From positions 248,001-312,000 of the forward strand of contig NZ_WEGI01000008.1 in assembly GCF_009604425.1 (NCBI RefSeq): a stretch of DNA of 64,000 bases. Direction: 5' to 3'. A program made the position numbers and the translations under genes. This document shows, one piece after another, positions 38,492 to 45,707 of this stretch (within the stretch, counting starts at the first letter, position 1; every line of letters begins with the position of its first letter). The notes under the pieces are model-generated. The model was not told the origin of the DNA, ran no database searches, and was given only the letters and a program-made list of their open reading frames with translations. Source of the DNA: Nocardia aurantia (GTDB lineage Bacteria; Actinomycetota; Actinomycetes; Mycobacteriales; Mycobacteriaceae).

Positions 38492-39426
38492 CCGGTCAGG
38501 GGCCGGAGGCGGCAGCGGAGCGTACCCACGCAGGCCCCCCGGTCATGCCCGATGGATACGGCATGACCACCTTGATCGACGAAGTCGCGACCGAAGGCGA
38601 AGGGCGACGACCGCATTCGCTGCCGCGCGCCCTCCGTAGCGGACAGGGCCTGGCCGGACTGCTGCTGGTCGTGGTGATCGCCGCCGCGGGCCTGTTCGCC
38701 GATCTGCTCACCGGTTACGGTCCGCTGGTTCAGATTCCGGGCGCGAATCTGCTGGGTGCGAGCGCCACGCACTGGTTCGGCACCGACCATCTCAACCGGG
38801 ACGTGTTCTCCCGTGCGCTGCACGGCATCCGGGTCGATCTGCTCATCGTGTTCGTCGCGGTGCCGATCGGGGCGGTCGTCGGATCCCTGGTCGGTCTGCT
38901 GGCCACCACCAACGCCGTCGCGGATGTGGTGGCGCAGCGAATCTTCGACGTGATCCTCGCCTTCCCCACGCTGATCTTCGCGATCGCGCTGGCCGCGGTG
39001 ATCGGCCCTGGCACCGGCGCGGTCGTGATCGTGATCATCGCCGCGGAGATCCCGGGCTTCGGCCGGCAGATCCGCACGGCGGTGCTGCGGGTCCGCGAGC
39101 AGCCCTATGTCGAGGCCGCCGAGGTGATCGGCGCCGGAACCTGGTGGACGCTGCGAAAGCATGTGCTGCCCAACGTGTTCGAGCCACTCATCGTCCAGTT
39201 CGCGCTGTCGCTGTCGCTGGGCGTGTTCGTGGAGAGCGCGATGAGCTTCATCGGCATCGGGGTCCGCCCGCCGCAGCCCTCGCTGGGATCGATCATCGCC
39301 GAGTCGATTCCGAACCTGGACGCCAATCCCGCGTTCGCCGTGGGACCGCTGGTGCTGGTGGCGGGACTGACGCTCGGCTTCCTGTTGATCGCCCAGGCCC
39401 TCGGCCGGGCCCGTCGGGCGGGGTGA
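38488..39426 (+). CDS. ABC transporter permease (DppC-like)
   Basis: 312 residues. FGTDHLNRDVFSRALHGIRV is the characteristic sequence after the first span of the second permease; EAA loop YVEAAEVIGAGTWWTLRKHV; C-terminal PQPSLGSIIAES. ATG overlaps the previous stop (ATGA 38488-38491); a soluble N-terminal stretch of ~50 residues precedes the first span, and ATG 38563 (MTTLIDEV) could be an alternative start. Confidence 0.94.
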   Translation: MTGQGPEAAAERTHAGPPVMPDGYGMTTLIDEVATEGEGRRPHSLPRALRSGQGLAGLLLVVVIAAAGLFADLLTGYGPLVQIPGANLLGASATHWFGTDHLNRDVFSRALHGIRVDLLIVFVAVPIGAVVGSLVGLLATTNAVADVVAQRIFDVILAFPTLIFAIALAAVIGPGTGAVVIVIIAAEIPGFGRQIRTAVLRVREQPYVEAAEVIGAGTWWTLRKHVLPNVFEPLIVQFALSLSLGVFVESAMSFIGIGVRPPQPSLGSIIAESIPNLDANPAFAVGPLVLVAGLTLGFLLIAQALGRARRAG

Positions 39427-41135
39427 CCACCGTGACCGCATCCAGTACCGTCCTCTCGCCGATCGGAACGGACCCCGTCGTGAACGCTGCCCCCGCCTCC
39501 CCGCCCGATACCGCCCCGGTCCTCGACATCCGGGAGCTCTCGGTGCGTTTCGGCGCGCGAACCGTTGTGGACAAGGTGACGTTGCGGGTGGGCCGGGGTG
39601 AGGTCGTCGCCCTGGTGGGAGAGTCCGGTTCCGGCAAGTCGCTGACCGCCCGGTCGGTGGCCGGCCTGCTGCCCGACGGCGCCCGCGCCGAGGGCTCGAT
39701 CCTGCTCGGCGGAACCGAAACCGTCGGCGCCGCCGAGGAACAGCTGCGCGCGCTGCGTGGCACCCGGGTGGCGATGGTGTTCCAGGAGCCGCAGACCGCG
39801 CTGAATCCGGTCCAGAAGATCGGCACCCAGCTCGCACAGGCCTTGCGGGCGCACGGGAAGATCGGCCGGGCCGCGGCCCGCGCCCGCGCGATCGAACTGC
39901 TTCGGCAGGTGGACATTCCGGAGCCGGAGCGCCGGGTGGACTGGTATCCGCATCAGCTGTCCGGCGGCCAGCGGCAGCGGGTCGTGATCGCGCTGGCGCT
40001 GTCCGGCGAACCCGATCTGCTGATCGCCGACGAGCCCACCACCGCGCTGGACGTCACCGTGCAGGCGGAGATCCTGGACCTGCTGCGACATCTCCAGCGC
40101 CGCAACGGGACCGCGATCCTGTTCATCACCCACAACCTCGGCGTGGTGGCCGAGATCGCGGACCGGGTGGTGGTGCTGCGCGACGGCCGGGTGATCGAGC
40201 AGCAGCCGGTCCGCGAGCTGTTCGCGACACCGCGTGAGTCCTACACCCGCAGCCTGCTGGCCGCGGTGCCGCGGCTGCCGGAGTCCGCCGAGATCGCCGC
40301 CGGATCGGCCGGATCGGCCGAGGCGAAGGCATCGGTGCTGGAGATCGACACGCTGAGCGTCGTGTATCGCAGCCGGGGTCGCGCGTTCCGGGCGCTGCAC
40401 GAGGTCTCGCTGACGGTCGCGCCGCGCGAGGTGGTCGGCCTGGTCGGTGAATCCGGTTCGGGCAAGAGCACACTCGGCCGGGTGGCGCTGGGCCTGGTGC
40501 GCGCGGAGACGGGCCGGGTGGCGCTGCAGGGCACCGAACTCACCGGCCTGCCGGGCCGCGAACTGCGCGGCCTGCGCCGCAATGTGGCGCTGGTGCACCA
40601 GGATCCGGCCGCCTCGCTGGATCCGCGGCGCACCGTCGCGGAGTCGATCGGGGAACCGTTGCAGGTCCATCGGGTCGCGAGCGGTTCGCTGCTGCGGGCC
40701 AAGGTGGGCGACCTGCTCGAGTCGGTGCGGCTGCCGCGCGACTACGCCGGACGGCTGCCCGCCGAATTGTCCGGCGGTCAGCGGCAACGGGTCGCCCTGG
40801 CCCGCGCCCTGGCGCTGACGCCCCGGCTGCTGGTCGCCGACGAGCCCACCAGCGCGCTGGACGTCTCGATCCAGGCACAGGTCCTGGACCTGTTCGCCGA
40901 CCTGCGCGCCGAATACGGCTTCTCCTGCCTGTTCATCAGCCACGACCTGGCCGTGGTGCACCGCGTCGCCGACCGGGTGGTCGTCCTGCGGGGCGGGTCG
41001 GTGGTCGAAACGGGCACGGCCACCCAGGTTTTCGTCGCACCGCGAGCGGAGTACACGCGCCGGCTGGTCGCGGCGGTCCCGATCCCGGATCCGGCCGCCC
41101 GCGGGACCGGACTGCCACTGGCCGCGAGCGCCTGA
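39423..41135 (+). CDS. Fused two-domain ABC transporter ATPase (DppD-DppF type)
   Basis: 570 residues with two complete ATPase cassettes. Each has a Walker A GESGSGKS, signature LSGGQRQRV and Walker B (LLIADEPTTALDV; LLVADEPTSALDV). The short link between them is Ala/Ser/Gly-rich. It powers the importer formed by the two permeases. GTG 39423 overlaps the permease stop (GTGA); GTG 39432 is also possible. The stop at 41135 abuts the convergent gene stop with one base between, leaving no room for a terminator. Confidence 0.94.
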   Translation: MTTVTASSTVLSPIGTDPVVNAAPASPPDTAPVLDIRELSVRFGARTVVDKVTLRVGRGEVVALVGESGSGKSLTARSVAGLLPDGARAEGSILLGGTETVGAAEEQLRALRGTRVAMVFQEPQTALNPVQKIGTQLAQALRAHGKIGRAAARARAIELLRQVDIPEPERRVDWYPHQLSGGQRQRVVIALALSGEPDLLIADEPTTALDVTVQAEILDLLRHLQRRNGTAILFITHNLGVVAEIADRVVVLRDGRVIEQQPVRELFATPRESYTRSLLAAVPRLPESAEIAAGSAGSAEAKASVLEIDTLSVVYRSRGRAFRALHEVSLTVAPREVVGLVGESGSGKSTLGRVALGLVRAETGRVALQGTELTGLPGRELRGLRRNVALVHQDPAASLDPRRTVAESIGEPLQVHRVASGSLLRAKVGDLLESVRLPRDYAGRLPAELSGGQRQRVALARALALTPRLLVADEPTSALDVSIQAQVLDLFADLRAEYGFSCLFISHDLAVVHRVADRVVVLRGGSVVETGTATQVFVAPRAEYTRRLVAAVPIPDPAARGTGLPLAASA

Positions 41136-41136
41136 C

Positions 41137-41508
41137 CTAACCCTCGCCGAGCTTGGTCAAGGGCGTCATGTCGAAATAGTCGCGCCAGGCCGCGATGCGG
41201 CCGTCACGCACCTCGAAGCTGCCCATCACCGGCAGTTCGATCGCGGTGCCGTTGATCGTGAACTTGTCGGTGCGCTCGTTGAGCACGGCGTCACCGATCT
41301 CGGCCTGCCGGTGCACGTCGAAGTCGATGTTGCCGAAGGCGCCGATGAAGCCGCGCAGGAACTCCAGGATGGCCGGCTTGCCGACCAGCGGCGCCATCGG
41401 GATGTTGTGGTAGACGGCGTCCTCGGTGAAGTATTCGGCGATGGATTCCGGTGTGCCGGTGAGCCATTCGGCGCAGAAGGTGGTGACGAGCTCGCCCGCT
41501 GTGGTCAT
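41137..41508 (-). CDS. SnoaL-like / limonene-epoxide hydrolase-family protein
   Basis: 123 residues, cone-shaped NTF2 fold. MTTAGELVTTFCAEWLTG, YFTEDAVYHNIPMAPLVGKP and IAAWRDYFDMTPL match the limonene-1,2-epoxide hydrolase branch (RDYFD with acidic residue). EphG (Rv2740) of M. tuberculosis, a proposed sterol epoxide hydrolase, belongs to the same branch. ATG 41508 follows GGAGG. A palindrome matching the KstR consensus lies 12 bp upstream, so it may belong to the sterol-degradation regulon. Substrate not proved. Confidence 0.85.
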   Translation of the reverse strand: MTTAGELVTTFCAEWLTGTPESIAEYFTEDAVYHNIPMAPLVGKPAILEFLRGFIGAFGNIDFDVHRQAEIGDAVLNERTDKFTINGTAIELPVMGSFEVRDGRIAAWRDYFDMTPLTKLGEG

Positions 41509-41520
41509 GACAGCCTCCAA

Positions 41521-41540
41521 TTCTGAAACGTGTTACAGAA
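41521..41540. promoter_or_regulatory. KstR-like operator
   Basis: TTCTGAAACGTGTTACAGAA, an imperfect palindrome (8 of 9 arm positions). Positions 41524-41537 fit TnnAACnnGTTnnA, the published consensus for KstR, the TetR-type repressor of cholesterol catabolism in mycobacteria and relatives. Lies directly upstream of the epoxide-hydrolase-like gene. Confidence 0.6.
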
Positions 41541-41569
41541 TGCCGGGCGGTGGGCCACACCGCAAGGGG

Positions 41570-43300
41570 TCACGACGGCAGCGGGAGGAATTCCACCGGA
41601 TCCCCGTCGGCCGCGCCCGGCGGCACGATCACCAGGCCGTCGCGGTCCAGCAGTCCGGCCAGATGATTGGTCCGGACACCGGCGTCGGCGATCCAGCCGC
41701 CCTCGGGGACCGCCCGCGCGGTCGTGATGCGGGTGGCCGAATCCGCGACGGTCGCGGCATTGCGCAGCGGGCCGACGATCGGCCGGGACTCGGCGGCCTC
41801 GGTCAGGCCCGCGACCACCGCGGGCGCCAGCGTCAGCAGGGTCGCCACCGCCGCGAACGGATTGCCCGGCAGCCCGAGAAGCGCGGTGCCCGAGGCCAGT
41901 TCGGCGACCACACTCGACCCGCCGGGCCGTAGTCGCAAGCGGTGCACCAGGGTTCGCGCGCCGGCCCGATCCAGCGCGTCGCGCAGTTGATCCGCCGCAC
42001 CGCCGCCGGTCGCGCCGACCACCACCAGCAGATCGCAGTCGCCCCCGGCGGTCAGCACCTCGTCGAAGCCGGTGGCGGTGTCGCGCAGGTGCACCCGATC
42101 GACCACCGTGATTCCGCAGCGGGCCAGCAGTTCCGGTAGCACCGGCCCGATCGAGTCGCGGGTCTGGCCCGGATGCAGCGGGCCGTCGCTGCGAATCTCG
42201 TCGCCGGTCATCACGATTCGCGCGCGGACCGGGCCGCGGACCAGCGCGGTGCCGACCTCGGCGCTGGCGGCCACCGAGATCAGCGCGGCCGACACCACGG
42301 TGCCCGCCGGCGCGACCACGTCACCGGTTTCCCAGTCCTCGCCGCGCCGGCGGCGGTCGTCGCGAATCGGCGTGTCCGGCAAGCGTTTCAGCGTCGTCGC
42401 CTGGACGCGGACGAATTCGTCGCGTACCACGGCGGTCGCGCCGTCGGGCACGTGCGCTCCGGTGGCGATCCGCACCGCCTCGCCGGCCAGCAAGCCCGCC
42501 GGGCGCTCGCCGCCGGCGAAGCCGATGTCGTGCCGCACCTGCCACGGGCCGTCGCCGGACACCGCGTAACCGTCCATCGCGGAGACGTCGAAGCGGGGCA
42601 GCGCGTCCGCGGCCGTCAGTGGCCGGGCCAGCGCCGCGCCCCGGGCCGACCGCACCGCGGCCTTCCGGACGGGTAACCGGGACAGTTTGCGGCGCAGCAT
42701 GTTCCGGGCCTCGTCCAGGGACAGCGGTGCGGTCCGGGCGCGGGCGCGGCGCACATCGTCGGCGGTGTCGCAGTCGGCGACCCCGGACAGTGGCAGCAGC
42801 GCGGTGCGCGCCGGCACCAGCGCCTTCATCGGCTGATTCACCAGCGACGGCAGCGCGGCCACCGCGTCCACGAGGACGTTCCGCCGCCACACGCCGACCA
42901 GATACTGTGGCCGTCCGGTCTCGTCGGCGGCGAACACCGCGTCGGCGCCGGACCGGTCCAGATGGTCGATCAACTCGCCGACGGCCGTGCCGGTCAGGAA
43001 GGGCATATCGGCGGCCAGCGTCACCACCGGATCCGCCGCGGAGCCGGGGCCCAGCGCCGCCAGCCCGGCGGCGATCGCCGCCACGGGACCGGCCCCCGCC
43101 GGCACCTCCTGCACCTGCCGGATCTCCGCCGGCAGATCCGGGCGGTGCGGGCCGACCACCACCGTGCGCGGGCAGGCCGCCGTCGCGGCGACAGCGGCCT
43201 CGAGCATGGACCGCCCTCCGACGACGATCCCGGGCTTGTCCACCCCACCCATGCGGGTGGCGCGGCCACCGGCCAGCACGATCGCGTCGGCGGTCGTCAC
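41570..43300 (-). CDS. MobA-MoeA fusion protein (molybdenum cofactor biosynthesis)
   Basis: 576 residues joining two enzymes. Residues 1-~190 are MobA, the GTP:molybdopterin guanylyltransferase (LAGGRATRMGGVDKPGIVVG, VTLAADMPFLT). Residues ~195-576 are MoeA, molybdopterin molybdenumtransferase (LPRFDVSAMDGYAV, GEAVRIATGAHVP, VMTGDEI, and LLGLPGNPFAAV). Together these insert molybdenum and form the guanine dinucleotide cofactor that NarG needs. GTG 43300 follows GGGGGGTGAG. Separate genes are the norm elsewhere. Confidence 0.93.
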   Translation of the reverse strand: MTTADAIVLAGGRATRMGGVDKPGIVVGGRSMLEAAVAATAACPRTVVVGPHRPDLPAEIRQVQEVPAGAGPVAAIAAGLAALGPGSAADPVVTLAADMPFLTGTAVGELIDHLDRSGADAVFAADETGRPQYLVGVWRRNVLVDAVAALPSLVNQPMKALVPARTALLPLSGVADCDTADDVRRARARTAPLSLDEARNMLRRKLSRLPVRKAAVRSARGAALARPLTAADALPRFDVSAMDGYAVSGDGPWQVRHDIGFAGGERPAGLLAGEAVRIATGAHVPDGATAVVRDEFVRVQATTLKRLPDTPIRDDRRRRGEDWETGDVVAPAGTVVSAALISVAASAEVGTALVRGPVRARIVMTGDEIRSDGPLHPGQTRDSIGPVLPELLARCGITVVDRVHLRDTATGFDEVLTAGGDCDLLVVVGATGGGAADQLRDALDRAGARTLVHRLRLRPGGSSVVAELASGTALLGLPGNPFAAVATLLTLAPAVVAGLTEAAESRPIVGPLRNAATVADSATRITTARAVPEGGWIADAGVRTNHLAGLLDRDGLVIVPPGAADGDPVEFLPLPS

Positions 43301-43375
43301 GAACTCACCCCCCGCAGATTGATCATGTCTGTCGATGGTAGTTCGGGGCGTCCGCTCCGGCCGGGGGCAGGGCGA

Positions 43376-44098
43376 TCAGGACCGCAGCAGACAGAACTCG
43401 TTGGTGTCCGGGTCGGCCAGAACCAGCGGCGGGCCGGAGCCGGGCCGCCGTCGCGGCGTCGCCCCTGCCGCGCGCAACCGATCGACGTCCGCGGCCGGGT
43501 CGGCGCCGGGAAAGGCCAGCAGATCCAGATGCAGCCGGCCGGGCTCGGCCGTGGGGTCGGCGACGTGCAGGAACTCCAGCCACGGGCCCATCCCGGTAGC
43601 CGAGCGGATGCCGGTGTATCGCGCCTCGTCCAGCGCGACCGGCCAGCCGGAGGCCACCGACCAGAACCGCGCCAGCCGGCCCGGATCGGGGGAGCCGACC
43701 ACGATCGCGGCGATCGCGCCGGTGTCCACATACTGTTCCCGCGGCTCGAGGACACAGAACTCGTTGCCCTCGGGGTCGGCCAGCACCTCCCACGGCACCG
43801 CGCCCTGACCGATGTCGATCCGCCGCGCACCCAGTGCGAGGGCCCGATCCACTTGCAGCCGTTGATGATCCAGCGAACGACTGGCGAGATCGAGGTGCAG
43901 CCGATTGCGCCCGGCCTTTGGCCCGGACGCCGGTAGGAAGCTCAGCGCCAGATCGGGACCGTCCGGATCGGGCGCGGCCACCTCCACCTCGCCGGACCGG
44001 TCGACCGTCACGAGCCAGCCCAGTAGCTCGGCCCAGAACCGCGCCGCGATCCCGGGTCTCGTCACCTCGAACACCACGCACGCCAGACGGGTGGACAT
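43376..44098 (-). CDS. Two-domain VOC (glyoxalase-fold) protein
   Basis: 240 residues consisting of two vicinal-oxygen-chelate units: RFWAELLGWL with VLADPEGNEFCVLEP, then RFWSVASGWPVAL with VLADPDTNEFCLL. The Asp-Pro-(E/D)-Gly/Thr-Asn-Glu-Phe-Cys-hallmark is repeated in each. Function of this branch (often called glyoxalase-like or CFP32-like) is unknown. ATG 44098 starts the first unit (MSTRLACVVFEV). Stand-alone. Confidence 0.9.
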   Translation of the reverse strand: MSTRLACVVFEVTRPGIAARFWAELLGWLVTVDRSGEVEVAAPDPDGPDLALSFLPASGPKAGRNRLHLDLASRSLDHQRLQVDRALALGARRIDIGQGAVPWEVLADPEGNEFCVLEPREQYVDTGAIAAIVVGSPDPGRLARFWSVASGWPVALDEARYTGIRSATGMGPWLEFLHVADPTAEPGRLHLDLLAFPGADPAADVDRLRAAGATPRRRPGSGPPLVLADPDTNEFCLLRS

Positions 44099-44164
44099 GC
44101 CCCCACGGTAGCCAACCGCCGTCCCGTGCGGGGCGGGTTCGCCGATTCGGCGCCGTGTCGCGGG

Positions 44165-44479
44165 TCAGCTTGCGCCGGGACCGGTTTCGAAGCGATACCG
44201 GGCCGCGGTCAGATCCACCCGGTCGTCGGCGATCGGGCAGCCCTCCTCCGCCAGCCGCCGCAGTTGCCGATGCGCCAGATGCGGCGCCGGCCGCCCGTCG
44301 GCGCGCAGCACTCGATGCCACGGCAGATCGGCGGAATCGGTGCGCATGATCCACCCGACCGTGCGCGGCGTCGAAAGCCCGGCCATCGCCGCGATATCGC
44401 CGTAGGTGGCGACCCGGCCCGGCGGGATCGCCGCGACCAGTTCGCGGACCCGTTCGATGTCGGCGTCGGAGGTCGCCAC
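44165..44479 (-). CDS. Alkyltransferase-like protein (ATL), MGMT family without catalytic Cys
   Basis: 104 residues, the C-terminal DNA-binding domain of O6-alkylguanine transferases. AIPPGRVATYGDIAAMAGLS and TVGWIMR are the helix-turn-helix and arginine finger. The catalytic PCHR motif reads PWHR (ADLPWHRVLRADG), so it cannot accept an alkyl group. ATLs bind alkylated guanine and recruit excision repair. GTG 44479 begins two bases after the hydrolase stop, so both genes are co-transcribed. Corresponds to Rv3204 by position. Confidence 0.9.
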   Translation of the reverse strand: MATSDADIERVRELVAAIPPGRVATYGDIAAMAGLSTPRTVGWIMRTDSADLPWHRVLRADGRPAPHLAHRQLRRLAEEGCPIADDRVDLTAARYRFETGPGAS

Positions 44480-44481
44480 GG

Positions 44482-45252
44482 CTACAGCGCCGCCCGCAGC
44501 ACCGCCGCCGTCTCCGCCGGCCGGGCCTGGGCCACCATGTGATCGCAGTCGAATTCGTGCACGGTCAGCCGATCGCCGAGCCGCGCGGTGAGCGCGGCCC
44601 GGAACTCCGGCGTCACGATCCCCGCCTTCATCGCCTGCACCAGCACCGTCGGCAGGTCCGCGGGCGGCAGCACGATCTCCCGCGCGAGCTGACCCCAGTA
44701 CGAGACGATCGCGGGCAGATGCATCCGCCACCGCACCCGGCCCGCGTCGTCCGGCACCAGATGCTCGGCCAGTTCGGCCGCCAGCAGCGCGGGATCGACA
44801 TCCGCCCACGCGGTCTCCAGCTTGTCCAGCCGGGCCTCCTCGACATCGGCGTAGTCGGGCCGCGCCAGGGTCGCCAGGGCGATGTGATCCATCATGTCGG
44901 CGGGCATCCCGACCGCCGGGTCCAGCAGCACCAGCCCTCGCACGAGTTCCGGATGTCTGGACGCCAGCATGATCGCCACCGGCGCACCGAACGAATGCGC
45001 CATCACCAGCGCGGGCCGCCCGTCCAGCACCGCGGCCACATCCGCCACCACGGTCTCGAACGACCACGGCGGCAACGAGGTCGAGCGACCGTGCCCCCGA
45101 AGGTCCGGCGCGAGCATCCGAACCTCGGGCAGTTGCTCGGTGGCCAGTGACTCCCAGCGCCGCCCGTGCCCGGTCAGCCCGTGCAGGGCGAGGACGAGCG
45201 GCCCGTCCGCGGGGCCGTACCGATACACCTGGAGATCGCTCACCGAACACAT
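44482..45252 (-). CDS. Alpha/beta hydrolase (LipV-like)
   Basis: 256 residues. LALHGLTGHGRRWESLA oxyanion segment, APDLRGHGRS, nucleophile MAHSFGAPVAIML (G-x-S form with Ala in place of the first Gly: AHSFG), and His in FDCDHMVAQAR. Position beside adnA matches lipV (Rv3203). ATG 45252 is preferred; GTG 45243 is also in frame. Cytoplasmic, no signal. Substrate is unknown. Confidence 0.88.
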   Translation of the reverse strand: MCSVSDLQVYRYGPADGPLVLALHGLTGHGRRWESLATEQLPEVRMLAPDLRGHGRSTSLPPWSFETVVADVAAVLDGRPALVMAHSFGAPVAIMLASRHPELVRGLVLLDPAVGMPADMMDHIALATLARPDYADVEEARLDKLETAWADVDPALLAAELAEHLVPDDAGRVRWRMHLPAIVSYWGQLAREIVLPPADLPTVLVQAMKAGIVTPEFRAALTARLGDRLTVHEFDCDHMVAQARPAETAAVLRAAL

Positions 45253-45707
45253 TGTGCCGCCCGGTTCACTGCCACGCAGCCCGGCCCCGCCTCGGCCGGG
45301 GCGACGGCCGCACCTCTGCGCGGTACACGCCCACGCCCTGGTGACTTCCGTACCGGAGATCCGATCCGGCAGCGAGGACCATCGCCGCCTCACCGCCGAT
45401 CGACCGCCACACCGTGCCGGCCGTCGTCGGGTACTGGCTCACCGACACCCCGCGCAGCGCTTACTACCCGCGGTCCCGTGGCCGCTGATGTGCGTGCCGG
45501 AGCCGAAGGGCGGCACTCCCACCGGTTCACCACCGCCGACGTCGCGGTGCGGCGATTCGCGGAGAAAACGCGCACATCACACCCCGGTCGGAGTTCTCGG
45601 CGGACGGCCACTTTCCCGGCGCTCGGAGTGCCGAACTCCCAACCGGCGTTACCCAGGAGTTTTTCCGTACCGGGGCACGGTGACGCCGATCACGGAACGG
45701 ATACACC
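45253..45707. other. Intergenic region between lipV-like gene and adnA
   Basis: 455 bp carrying the divergent promoters. No supportable gene. A 60-codon minus-strand frame (45266-45448, GTG start) has a coding-like third-position GC bias but no binding site and no recognisable motif, so it is not called. Confidence 0.5.

Noticed and set aside
45266..45448. 60-codon minus-strand ORF between the lipV-like gene and adnA
   Set aside because: GC-rich third positions alone are not enough; no ribosome-binding site and no recognised family.
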